Below, in pieces: positions 30,222-38,376 of a DNA stretch of 64,000 bases. Positions within the stretch are counted from its first letter, which is position 1; each line of letters begins with the position of its first letter. The stretch comes from Pseudomonas lutea. GTDB taxonomy: Bacteria > Pseudomonadota > Gammaproteobacteria > Pseudomonadales > Pseudomonadaceae. The stretch lies in assembly GCF_000759445.1 (NCBI RefSeq), contig NZ_JRMB01000002.1:1116001-1180000 (forward strand), given 5' to 3'. Below the pieces are notes generated by a model. That model made no database searches and was not told where the DNA came from. It saw only the letters and a list, made by a program, of their open reading frames with translations. The position numbers and the translations under genes are program-made.

Positions 30222-30961
30222 AACCATCTGCTCTGAAACGCGTGCTGCTACTCGGCGGTGTCACCGAAGCGTTGGCGATTGCCCGCACCCTGGGGCCTCA
30301 GCATGTTTACAGCCTGGCAGGCGTGGGCCGCGTGCCGACCGATTTGCGCTGTCAGGTACGAGTCGGCGGGTTTGGCGGCGCTGAAGGCATGGCCAACTTT
30401 GTGCGGCAATCGGGCATCGATTTGATTCTCGATGCAACGCATCCCTACGCCGCGCAGATCAGCCACAACGCTGTGGTTGCGGCGAAGGCCGCCGGAGTTC
30501 CGTGTTGGGCCTTGCGACGACTGCCGTGGCAAGCGGGCCCCGAGGATGACTGGCGCGAGGTCAGCGACTGGGCTGAGTTAATGTCCGCGCTCGCGCCTTT
30601 TCAGCGCCCGCTGTTCACCTTGGGCCGTGAGCCGTTGCAGCATCTTCATGATATTCCACAGCATCAGTTCTGGACGCTTAGGGCGCTGGATGTCTACCCC
30701 GGCAACGAGCGCTGCGAGGTGATTGGCGCGCGCGGACCGTTTCGCCTGGAAGACGAGCGCGAGCTGTTCCAGCGCCGCAATATCGACGTCCTCATCAGCA
30801 AGAACAGCGGCAGCACGGCGACCGAGCCCAAGCTGGAAGTGGCCCGCGAGTTGGCCCTGCCCGTGTTGGTATTGAAGCGACCCGTGCTGCCTGAAGTGGA
30901 CCGAGCCTTCTGGAGTGTCGGAGAGGTGTTGGCTGCATTGCGTGAGATTGTGAATCAGTAG
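30218..30961 (+). CDS. cobK: Precorrin-6A reductase
   Basis: NADPH-dependent reduction of precorrin-6A to precorrin-6B, the substrate of CobL. It has 247 residues: [18 protein letters not shown] (nucleotide fold), [24 protein letters not shown] and [20 protein letters not shown]. The start is a TTG at 30218 with GGGAGG 6 nt upstream, overlapping the cbiD stop by 4 bp. The 3' end abuts a remnant toxin gene. Confidence 0.93.
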   Translation: MKPSALKRVLLLGGVTEALAIARTLGPQHVYSLAGVGRVPTDLRCQVRVGGFGGAEGMANFVRQSGIDLILDATHPYAAQISHNAVVAAKAAGVPCWALRRLPWQAGPEDDWREVSDWAELMSALAPFQRPLFTLGREPLQHLHDIPQHQFWTLRALDVYPGNERCEVIGARGPFRLEDERELFQRRNIDVLISKNSGSTATEPKLEVARELALPVLVLKRPVLPEVDRAFWSVGEVLAALREIVNQ

Positions 30962-31134
30962 GTGGACGCGTTTTTGAAATGCGCGTTCACTACGGGCCCG
31001 GTTATCGAATTTACCTGACGCGGCATGGAGACGCTGTCTATCTCCTTCTCGTGGGTGGCGATAAATCGACTCAGAAAACGGATATCAAACGTGCCAGGGA
31101 AATGGCCGAAACCCTCACGGCGAGGGATCATTAA
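30958..31134 (+). pseudogene. Remnant of a RelE/HigB-like toxin gene (5' end lost)
   Basis: Reading from 30958 gives [18 protein letters not shown], then a YLLLVGGDKSTQKTDIKRA segment, to the TAA at 31132-31134. This matches the C-terminal half of small addiction-module killer proteins of the HI1419/HigB type, whose core is ELRI-x-YGPGYRIY and GGDKSTQ. The first ~50 residues are missing: an in-frame stop lies at 30943, inside the cobK end, and the first ATG (30979) leaves only 51 residues. The TAA overlaps the antitoxin ATG (TAATG), so the original operon junction is preserved. Presumed inactive. Confidence 0.75.
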
Positions 31135-31424
31135 TGAAAGAAGAATTCAAACCGTTCGACGCATCCGAATACCTGGAGACCATCGAGGATATGGCTGGCT
31201 ATCTAGACGCCTGTCTTGATGAAGATACGGGTGACGGTATGTTGGTTCGTCTGGCTCTTAAGGACATCGCACGCGCATACGGAATGACCCAGATTGCACG
31301 CGACACCGGCCTGGGGCGGGAGAGTTTGTACAAGGCGCTAGCCCGAGGTGGCAACCCCGAATTCGCCATAATCATGAAGGTGATAAAGGCGCTGGGCCTG
31401 AAACTCCACGCCTGCACTGCCTGA
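31134..31424 (+). CDS. HTH antitoxin of an addiction module (HigA-like)
   Basis: 96-residue DNA-binding antidote protein. It begins KEEFKPFDASEYLETIEDMA, then has an XRE-like helix-turn-helix with GMTQIARDTGLGRESLYKAL and IIMKVIKALGLKL, typical of the putative addiction-module antidote family partnered with HI1419-type toxins. The gene is intact while the toxin gene just upstream is truncated, so it is now an orphan antitoxin. Its own promoter may lie in the cobK end, or it is read through from cobL-cbiD-cobK. Confidence 0.85.
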   Translation: MKEEFKPFDASEYLETIEDMAGYLDACLDEDTGDGMLVRLALKDIARAYGMTQIARDTGLGRESLYKALARGGNPEFAIIMKVIKALGLKLHACTA

Positions 31425-31457
31425 ACCCCTGCTGAACGCTGACTGAACCAACATCTG

Positions 31458-31489
31458 CTGCGCGACATAACGTCGCGGGCAGGGTTTTT
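31458..31489 (+). terminator. Probable Rho-independent terminator after the antitoxin gene
   Basis: CGCGAC (31461-31466) pairs with GTCGCG (31472-31477), extended across a 2-nt bulge by CTG/CAG, then GG and five T residues. It lies 34 bp after the stop. Confidence 0.6.
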
Positions 31490-31513
31490 ACATCGGGCGG
31501 CCAATCAGGCTAA

Positions 31514-31939
31514 ATGGCCCACATGACAAAACAACAAAATCAAATCCTCACGCCACAGCGGCGGCGCGCCTTTGCCTGGGTGGCCTGCTTCGCCCTGCTG
31601 TTCGGGGCGTTGGCAATGCCGCTGACACCGACCATGCCGCGTCCCCAGGCTGAGCGTCTGGTGTGGGGAAATGCGTGTACGGGGGCTGCGCCTCTATTGG
31701 CCATGACGCCCGTTGAGGTCATCGACCGACAAGCTCCCCATCACCCCGATATCGCGCTCATGCAGCACTGCGCCTGTTGCACCGGCGCCATGCCGATGGT
31801 TGCGGTGCCAAGCGGTATCGGTTTTGGATTGTTCGCCCTCATCGAACCGGTGCGTTTCCCTGTGGCGATGGTGGTGCTGCGCACTGCGCACCGTCCGCAA
31901 TGGCCGAACCGCAATCCGCACGCATCCCCTCGGGTCTGA
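31514..31939 (+). CDS. DUF2946 family protein
   Basis: 141 residues with an N-terminal hydrophobic helix (about 18-37, FAWVACFALLFGALAM) and a cysteine cluster HCACCTGAMP in the middle, the DUF2946 signature. The family is usually found with copper- or iron-transport genes. Here it starts a run with a PCuAC chaperone, a second DUF2946 protein and a PepSY protein, pointing to periplasmic metal handling. An alternative start lies three codons downstream (31523). Confidence 0.82.
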   Translation: MAHMTKQQNQILTPQRRRAFAWVACFALLFGALAMPLTPTMPRPQAERLVWGNACTGAAPLLAMTPVEVIDRQAPHHPDIALMQHCACCTGAMPMVAVPSGIGFGLFALIEPVRFPVAMVVLRTAHRPQWPNRNPHASPRV

Positions 31940-31982
31940 TTGATCGTGCCGTCGCGTACCTGAACGAATTGGAGCCCCAGCT

Positions 31983-32462
31983 TTGATACTGAACAAACTT
32001 GTCCTGCTGGCCGCTCTCGCGTTGCCGGTCTGTTACGTCGAAGCGCACGATTACGCCGCGGGCTCGCTGACGGTTACGCAACCGTGGTCACTGGCGTTGC
32101 CCCCGAACTCACCCACCGCCGCTGCCTATTTTGTGATCACCAACGAAGGTCAGGCGCCTGACCGACTGGAGGCCGTCGACAGCCCCATCGCAGGTGGCGC
32201 ACAGTTGCACGAGCACGTGAGCAAGGACGGTACGATGAAAATGCAGCACGTCCAGTCAGTGGAGATCCCGGCGGGCGGCAACCTCGTTTTTGCGCCAATG
32301 GCGTATCACGTCATGTTGCTGGACTTGAAAGACCGCAGCAAACTCGTCGACGGCCAGACCTTCCCTTTGATCCTGCACTTTGAAAAAGCGGGTGATCTGA
32401 CGGTCGACGTTACGGTACAAAAACAGCCACCCGAATCCGCCCATTCGGCCCACGCTTACTGA
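31983..32462 (+). CDS. Periplasmic copper chaperone, PCu(A)C family
   Basis: Binds Cu(I) in the periplasm and delivers copper, in known cases to cytochrome oxidase. It has 159 residues: signal peptide (about 1-21) and a cupredoxin-like domain whose copper ligands match the family pattern H-x(n)-M-x21-H-x-M (HEHVSKDGTMKMQ and, further on, YHVMLLDL). The C-terminal PPESAHSAHAY adds two histidines. The start is a TTG at 31983 with GGAG upstream; no in-frame ATG precedes the mature domain. Confidence 0.88.
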   Translation: MILNKLVLLAALALPVCYVEAHDYAAGSLTVTQPWSLALPPNSPTAAAYFVITNEGQAPDRLEAVDSPIAGGAQLHEHVSKDGTMKMQHVQSVEIPAGGNLVFAPMAYHVMLLDLKDRSKLVDGQTFPLILHFEKAGDLTVDVTVQKQPPESAHSAHAY

Positions 32463-32487
32463 AGCTGCCTAATCACGACGCTGCCCC

Positions 32488-32964
32488 ATGAGCCGCCTGC
32501 CCGCGATCCGCATCAGCTCCGCATTTGCCCCTCGTAAATCTCAGGGCGCGTGGCTGAGCCTGTTCGCCATGCTGATGATTTTCGTCGGCCCGCTGATCTC
32601 GCAATCCATGCCAATGGAGCACCACAGCGGCATGGCGAAGCCCGCACCGGCCTCGATGTCGATGTCGATGTCGATGCACGGCGAAATGAACATGTCTGCC
32701 TCTATGGACGTGGGTGCAGACACGCATGACGGTCACTTCCAGAGCGAGCAAACCGCAGGCGTCGACCATGTTATCTGGGCCAAGTGCGGTTACTGCACGC
32801 TGTTGTTCAGTTGCCCTGCGATCACAAAGACCATCGCTGTCGCGGCACCCGTTCAGCCCAGACCCGCGGACTTCTACAACGAAGGCCCGCAACACGGGCA
32901 TGCCCAACGCCACGTATTCCCCCACGCCCGCAGTCGCGCGCCACCCGTCTCGTCAGTTGCCTGA
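32488..32964 (+). CDS. DUF2946 family protein with Met/His-rich segment
   Basis: 158 residues. One hydrophobic helix (about 22-40, WLSLFAMLMIFVGPLI) is followed by a methionine/histidine-rich stretch (SMPMEHHSGM, then SMSMSMSMHGEMNM) of the kind that binds copper, and a CGYC motif (KCGYCTLLF) typical of DUF2946. The MS run is encoded by four exact TCGATG units (32653-32676) that could change copy number in frame. It sits between the PCuAC and PepSY genes. Confidence 0.82.
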   Translation: MSRLPAIRISSAFAPRKSQGAWLSLFAMLMIFVGPLISQSMPMEHHSGMAKPAPASMSMSMSMHGEMNMSASMDVGADTHDGHFQSEQTAGVDHVIWAKCGYCTLLFSCPAITKTIAVAAPVQPRPADFYNEGPQHGHAQRHVFPHARSRAPPVSSVA

Positions 32965-33048
32965 TATCGCAAATTGACTCGTAGCCGCTGGCGGCTCTTC
33001 TCACCGCCAGCGCGTTGCGCCGTGTTTCTCCGACGGGAGCGTTGTACC

Positions 33049-34422
33049 GTGTCCAAACCCAATGTGTCGTTTTATAACCTGGCCTGGCGATGGCATTTCT
33101 ATGCCGGCCTGTTCGTCGCACCCTTCATGATTTTGCTGGCGCTTACCGGGATCGTGTATCTGTTCAAGCCGCAGCTCGATGCGCTGATGTACAGCGACCT
33201 GTTGACGGTCAAACCTGCGCACCACTCGCTGACTGCCGATGAACAGCAAATGCGTGTGTTGGCCGCTTATCCCCAGGCACAGGTGAGCAAATACCTGCCG
33301 CCGTTGAATGCCGAGGGCAGCGCGCAGTTTGTGCTCAGCAAGGAGGGCCGCGAACTCAATGTATTCGTCGACCCTTACAGCGGCACGGTCCTGGGTGATC
33401 AGGATGCCCAAAGCAACCTGCAAGCCATGGCCCGCGAGCTGCACGGCGAACTGATGATCGGAACCGTAGGTGACCGGCTGGTCGAACTGGCGGCCGGCTG
33501 GGGCATCGTGCTGGTGGTGTCCGGCGTGTATCTGTGGTGGCCGCGAGGTCGCTCGCCCGCTGGCGTGCTCTGGCCTCGGATTGGCGCGCGAGGCCGTATC
33601 CTCTGGCGCGACCTGCATGCGGTGACCGGGTTCTGGGGTTCGGTGGCGCTGTTGTTCATGCTTCTGAGCGGCATGACCTGGACCGGCTTATGGGGCAAAA
33701 CCTACGCCGACCTCTGGAATACGTTCCCGGCAGCCATGTGGAATGACGTCCCCAAATCCGACAAGCAAGCCGGTGCACTGAACAGCGCAAGCGTGCAGAC
33801 CGTGCCATGGGCCATGGAAAACACACCGATGCCGGTGTCTTCGGGGGATCACGCCGCGCACATGAACCACAGCCACATGGCCAGCGGGCCAGCGGCACCG
33901 GCTGTTTCCCTTCAGCAAGTGGTGGACATCGCCAGGGCCCGACAAATCGAACCGGGCTACAGCATCACCCAGCCCAAGACCGCCGACGGCGTGTTCACCG
34001 TTTCGGTGTTCGCGGACGACCCGCGCAACGACGCCACCCTGCATATCGACCAGTACAGCGGCAAGGTCCTCGCGGACGTGCGTTACGGCGATTACAGCAC
34101 GGTATCCAAAGCGACCGAACTGGGCGTGATGCTGCACGAGGGCAAGATGTATGGCTGGGTAAACCAGTTGGTGATTCTGTTCATCTGCCTGATGGTGCTG
34201 TTGAGTTCGGTCAGCGGCATTGTGATCTGGTGGAAACGTCGCCCGCAAAACGGTTTCGGCGTTCCGCCGTTGCGTCACGATCTCCCCCGCTGGAAAACCG
34301 CAACCGTGGTGATGATCGTGCTGGGAGCGGCATTCCCGCTGGTTGGCGTTTCAATGCTGGCGGTGTGGCTGCTCGATCGAATAGTGCGTTCGCGCTTTGC
34401 CAAAACGGCGGCAACAGCTTAG
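33049..34422 (+). CDS. PepSY-associated transmembrane protein
   Basis: 457-residue inner-membrane protein of the PepSY_TM family (PiuB-like), often linked to iron or copper transport and reduction. An N-terminal helix (FYAGLFVAPFMILLALTGIVYLF) precedes a periplasmic PepSY domain; further helices lie near 150-170, 200-225, 375-400 and 425-445. A His/Met loop (HAAHMNHSHM) suggests metal binding. I chose the GTG at 33049 because GGGAG lies 9 nt upstream and the product starts SKPNVSFYNLAWRWHFY like relatives. Confidence 0.88.
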   Translation: MSKPNVSFYNLAWRWHFYAGLFVAPFMILLALTGIVYLFKPQLDALMYSDLLTVKPAHHSLTADEQQMRVLAAYPQAQVSKYLPPLNAEGSAQFVLSKEGRELNVFVDPYSGTVLGDQDAQSNLQAMARELHGELMIGTVGDRLVELAAGWGIVLVVSGVYLWWPRGRSPAGVLWPRIGARGRILWRDLHAVTGFWGSVALLFMLLSGMTWTGLWGKTYADLWNTFPAAMWNDVPKSDKQAGALNSASVQTVPWAMENTPMPVSSGDHAAHMNHSHMASGPAAPAVSLQQVVDIARARQIEPGYSITQPKTADGVFTVSVFADDPRNDATLHIDQYSGKVLADVRYGDYSTVSKATELGVMLHEGKMYGWVNQLVILFICLMVLLSSVSGIVIWWKRRPQNGFGVPPLRHDLPRWKTATVVMIVLGAAFPLVGVSMLAVWLLDRIVRSRFAKTAATA

Positions 34423-34511
34423 ATTGCGTCTCGCGGGGCCTGGAACCTTTCTTGGGTGGTTTAGTGATGAATTCCTCCTCATTTCGGGTTTCAGGCTCCG
34501 CACCTGTTTTT

Positions 34512-34530
34512 CCCTGCTCCCTGAGCAGGG
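34512..34530. repeat. Short perfect hairpin in the spacer before the large toxin-like gene
   Basis: CCCTGCTC/GAGCAGGG with a 3-nt loop. It lies in the 262-bp spacer 34423-34684 and may end the metal-handling transcript, although no T-run follows. Nothing else recognisable was seen in that spacer. Confidence 0.4.
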
Positions 34531-34684
34531 TCTTCCCGGCGAAACATCCTACCCGTCTGATCAAACTCTCTACTTGCCGATATCTGGCAATGCCTACAGA
34601 CGCCTGTCTCTCGTCCTGACTTCATGACGTGAATCGCTGAATATTTCGTTCGGCGAGTCATCCCTCATGCAATGAACAGGCACC

Positions 34685-37600
34685 ATGAACTCCATCGCCA
34701 TTACCGCCCCACCCATGTCCGCCGCCGACAGTTTCACACTGGCGCCTTTCACGTTGCCCGACGTCACTCAACTTGTTGAGCAGACGCTCGCGGACTGCCT
34801 TCACCGCAGCCATCCCGGCGTCGTCTTCGAGTACGCCAGCACCTTCCTCGTCTGTCATAAGCGAAGTGCAAAACCTGGTGCCCCCCCGATCATCCGCAGC
34901 TATCCCGTGCTTGCCAGCGTGACGGAATGTTTCACCGGGCGTTTTCAGTGGGAGGACATTGAGATCGCAGGACTTTACGGGTCAGACATGCCTCCTGCAG
35001 GTACGCCCCCCATCGGCGAGCTCGACCGCAACGCCTTGGTTGCGCTGTATGCCTTCATCAAGGAGCAGCTGCCAAAGCAATACAAAAAGATGCTGGTCGA
35101 GTGCTGGACGCAGATCCAGCCTTCGGGAAAAACCCGCCGCGACGATTTCATCGCGGAGCGGGTCCAGATGCTCAAGCTGGAAGCTCAGATGCGTGTGGAA
35201 CTGGGTCAGTTTTCTACGCAACTATGCCGCATGCTTAACGACACGCTGGATTACAGCATGGACACTACAGCCGCCCCCACGCAGAAGCATGAGGTGTTCA
35301 ACCTGTCATTAGGCAACGCCGCCGGTCCTGTATACCCGGTGACCGGCGCCTTCGTGATTATCGAGCAGCGTAGCGACCAGACTCCTGCCAGCGATGACGA
35401 GTCGCTGGGTGAAGCCATTCTCTATACGCCTGCGGACAGTCTGGAAAGATTTAACTCCCTCAAAGAGCTTACTGAAACGCTTAACCGCCGCCTCGCCGAC
35501 GCCGGGCAGCGCCATCGGCTACTAAGCCACCTCAAGCGCCCTGACGTGGCGGGACTCGCGTTTCCTGAGGTGGACGAAGCGCCAGCTGTCCACTGGCGGT
35601 TGCTGAACATGACCCGTTCGTTCATGAGCCTCCTGCTGACGTCGCAAATCATCAAGCAGTACGCTGACTTCGACCATGCGATGGCCACTGCGCAATCGCT
35701 GAGGATGGATCAGGACTCTTTCAGCCGGCTGTTATCTGATCTTCAGGACTCGGATCAGCTTTTCGACAATCACCGTATTGCCCGTCAGCTGGACTGCGAT
35801 GCCGTATGTGAGCAGATGCCTGACGAGTGGCAAAAGATGACTGAGCGCCAACGCGCCGAGTGGGCCCGTTACGCCACGTCGTACGGGCAGGCTATTCGCA
35901 GCATCCGGGGCCTCACTCAAGAACACTTCGAAACACCCCTCTCTGCAACCGTTCCTGTCATTGCTGCCTACATTGATGCGACGGTTTCCTCAGCCCTCAA
36001 AGAACAAGCTGTCGAGCTGGCGCCCCAACAGATCCAGGTGCAGGCGACTTACCACCGCAGCGTGCTGTCCAACTTCTACCCCCTGGTGCCGCTGAAAACG
36101 GCTACGTATTCGCAAAGTCACCCACTGATTCAGTGGGCCCGCGACAACCTGCTGCGCACGAATATCGAGCACGCCAGTGAAGTCGTTGTCCTCGACGAGC
36201 GTCATCGGCTGATAGCGGGTTTGTCAGGTGACTGGGTTAAAGCGCTCCTGGTGCGGATCGGGTCGCCAGAGCACCTGGACCGCTACCTTGCCGATCATTT
36301 CGATCATGGCGAATACGCAGTGCAGTTGAAGCACCAGCACCGCCAGTTGCTGTTGTCGCGGATGCGGATGGCGTACATCGAGAGTCAGCAAACCGGGTTT
36401 CCTGAAAACCGGGTGGGCTGGATCAAAGCGGTTATGGATAGCCTGGATGCGCGAAATCGCGACGCCCTCGATTCGGCCACGCTCGAGGTGCGGCAGCTGC
36501 ACATCAGCGGGATGAAGATCCCGGACGTCATGCTTATTGCTCCCGTGGGCATGTTCGAGCGAGGGCCATTGGTGCTTTGCACGCCCAGCGCGCCGGACAA
36601 TGTGGTGTTCCGGACATTCGATAGCATGTTCCACTTGTTACGGGCATTTCTGGAGAGCGAGACGCACAAGTCCTACGTGGCCACCTTACTGCCGTCAGGC
36701 AGTAGCGGACTGGGCCGGGTGATGCTCGAATACAACGAGTGGCTGAAGCACTGGAGCCTGCCGGAGTTCATGACCTCGCTACGAGGCCCCCCTCCGGTTC
36801 CAGCTCACATTTTCAAACCTGTGGCGTTCATGGCTCAGAGCCGTGACCTTATCGACGAGCTTTTCGAAAACAAGATCTGCCAGTTGAAGGACGACGTAAA
36901 ATCGCGGTTGCTGCAACCCTCGGATGCGGGCGAATCCATTCAGACGCTGGATCTGGTCGTAAGCGTTTCACTTATTTTGTTACCCGACCCCGTCATGATT
37001 CCGCTTGCACTTGGCTTGGGCCTGGCAAAAGCCTGGAGCGCCTTTCACAAGGTCGATGACAACGACTGGGACGGAGCTGCTCAGGAACTCATTAACGCCG
37101 CAGGCTATTTGCTCGCTGCAGGCGTGGGCCATGCAGGCGCTGCAGCCGTAAAAGCCCCTCAACTGACTTTGACGCGACGCCCGCATCTGGTTCGCCGCAC
37201 GGGCCGAAATGGGCAGACGCAGATCGGTTATTTGCTCTCGCCTGCAGGAACACCTTACTTCGTTGAGTCCGGAATGCTCATCCGCATGGACCCGGACAGA
37301 TTCATCGAAATATCCGTGGGATCTGACCAGGCATACGTGGCCCGGCGCTTCAATCTGTTCGGCCACTCACGGCTGTATCGACGCTACGCCCGAGATGCAG
37401 GCCTGCTGATCCATGAAGATGAATACGTGGTTCGCTCAAGCACGGGCATCTGGAGCAAGGCGTCACAACCGATCGTGCGCTTGAGTCGGCAGACCGATCG
37501 GCAAGCCCGGCAGGAGCTCGCGCTGCTGCTCAAAGGGTGGCCGACCGCGGCGCAAGGCGCATCCTTCGCGGAGGCTTCTCTGGATGAGCCCCGGTTTCTC

Positions 37601-38146
37601 GCACTTGCCCAAGGCGCCAAAGCAGAGCTGTATCCCGAAATGCTCGACTACATTGAAGGCGGCTCGGCCTCAATCAACAGGCTATTGAGAAGCGGTGCGC
37701 GCACACCCGAGACGCAGCAGTTTCTGGAGCAGTTTTATCGGTTGAGGCGCTGGAAAGGCGATGCATTTCGCGCCGCGCGCGTGACCGACGAGGGCCTGCT
37801 GCGCTTACGCAGCGAGCTGGGTGCAGTGTTCGCGGACGCGGGCGTGCAGTCGGCCTCAATCAGTCGCGCCAATGCCGCGCGCTGGAGTCTGGACGGCTTT
37901 GTGACCGAACAAGCACCGCCTGGTTCGCACCCGGTGTTTTTCATCTTTGCGCCAACGGTGCCGAAGCAAAATATGTTTTCGAACTTTCTCCCCGATCATG
38001 TCGCTATCCCTCCCGGCACCCGACTGCAGCTCAGCGCCTTTCGCGAAGTGGGCGGGCAGGCATTCGCGTATTTCACCGCCCCTGACAGGATCCCTTATGA
38101 AACCTTCGATCTATTCAACGGCGAACGCGAGCTGTTTGTGAGGTAG
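34685..38146 (+). CDS. Large dermonecrotic-toxin-like protein (DUF6543 type), possible ART-like C-terminus
   Basis: 1153 residues. Size, mainly helical N-terminal two thirds and the hydrophobic stretch around 755-825 (LVVSVSLILLPDPVMIPLAL, then INAAGYLLAAGVGHAGAAAV) resemble the dermonecrotic-toxin-domain proteins common in plant-associated pseudomonads. No Sec signal is present, so export, if any, would use a specialised route. The last ~125 residues show a pattern like an R-S-E mono-ADP-ribosyltransferase (FRAARV at 1028, SASIS at 1056-1060, IPPGTRLQL at 1108), but the expected E-x-E is PDHV. Single gene between the PepSY gene and urtA, with its own spacer on each side. Confidence 0.72.
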   Translation: MNSIAITAPPMSAADSFTLAPFTLPDVTQLVEQTLADCLHRSHPGVVFEYASTFLVCHKRSAKPGAPPIIRSYPVLASVTECFTGRFQWEDIEIAGLYGSDMPPAGTPPIGELDRNALVALYAFIKEQLPKQYKKMLVECWTQIQPSGKTRRDDFIAERVQMLKLEAQMRVELGQFSTQLCRMLNDTLDYSMDTTAAPTQKHEVFNLSLGNAAGPVYPVTGAFVIIEQRSDQTPASDDESLGEAILYTPADSLERFNSLKELTETLNRRLADAGQRHRLLSHLKRPDVAGLAFPEVDEAPAVHWRLLNMTRSFMSLLLTSQIIKQYADFDHAMATAQSLRMDQDSFSRLLSDLQDSDQLFDNHRIARQLDCDAVCEQMPDEWQKMTERQRAEWARYATSYGQAIRSIRGLTQEHFETPLSATVPVIAAYIDATVSSALKEQAVELAPQQIQVQATYHRSVLSNFYPLVPLKTATYSQSHPLIQWARDNLLRTNIEHASEVVVLDERHRLIAGLSGDWVKALLVRIGSPEHLDRYLADHFDHGEYAVQLKHQHRQLLLSRMRMAYIESQQTGFPENRVGWIKAVMDSLDARNRDALDSATLEVRQLHISGMKIPDVMLIAPVGMFERGPLVLCTPSAPDNVVFRTFDSMFHLLRAFLESETHKSYVATLLPSGSSGLGRVMLEYNEWLKHWSLPEFMTSLRGPPPVPAHIFKPVAFMAQSRDLIDELFENKICQLKDDVKSRLLQPSDAGESIQTLDLVVSVSLILLPDPVMIPLALGLGLAKAWSAFHKVDDNDWDGAAQELINAAGYLLAAGVGHAGAAAVKAPQLTLTRRPHLVRRTGRNGQTQIGYLLSPAGTPYFVESGMLIRMDPDRFIEISVGSDQAYVARRFNLFGHSRLYRRYARDAGLLIHEDEYVVRSSTGIWSKASQPIVRLSRQTDRQARQELALLLKGWPTAAQGASFAEASLDEPRFLALAQGAKAELYPEMLDYIEGGSASINRLLRSGARTPETQQFLEQFYRLRRWKGDAFRAARVTDEGLLRLRSELGAVFADAGVQSASISRANAARWSLDGFVTEQAPPGSHPVFFIFAPTVPKQNMFSNFLPDHVAIPPGTRLQLSAFREVGGQAFAYFTAPDRIPYETFDLFNGERELFVR

Positions 38147-38177
38147 GCCGCCTTGCCTCCTCGTCTTCAATGCGCTC

Positions 38178-38234
38178 GCACCAGTTGAGCGCGGGCTCGC
38201 GCACCAATGATCCCAGGTCGGTCCAGATTGGTGC
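38178..38234 (+). promoter_or_regulatory. NtrC-like sites upstream of urtA
   Basis: Three elements resemble the NtrC site GCACCA-N3-TGGTGC: GCACCA at 38178 (poor right half), GCACCA at 38201 (poor right half), and GGTCCA-GAT-TGGTGC at 38220-38234 (10 of 12 matching positions). They lie about 80-135 bp upstream of the start site predicted by the sigma-54 element. Confidence 0.5.
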
Positions 38235-38287
38235 GCAGCCCCTCCCGCAGGCGACGTTTTCATTCCATTTTGCGACCCGCGCAGCCT

Positions 38288-38303
38288 TGGCCCAGCCTTT
38301 GCT
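38288..38303 (+). promoter_or_regulatory. Sigma-54 promoter of the urt-ure operon
   Basis: TGGCCCAGCCTTTGCT matches the -24/-12 consensus TGGCAYR-N4-TTGCW except at one position; the invariant GG and GC are separated by exactly 10 bp. It lies 73 bp before the urtA ATG. RpoN plus NtrC control fits the role of urea as a nitrogen source. Confidence 0.72.
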
Positions 38304-38376
38304 AAAGCCTAAGCAGACCCAACCTCTGCACTGCCAACCGCGGTCATCCAAAAAAATCAAAGAATGGAGCTAGCCA

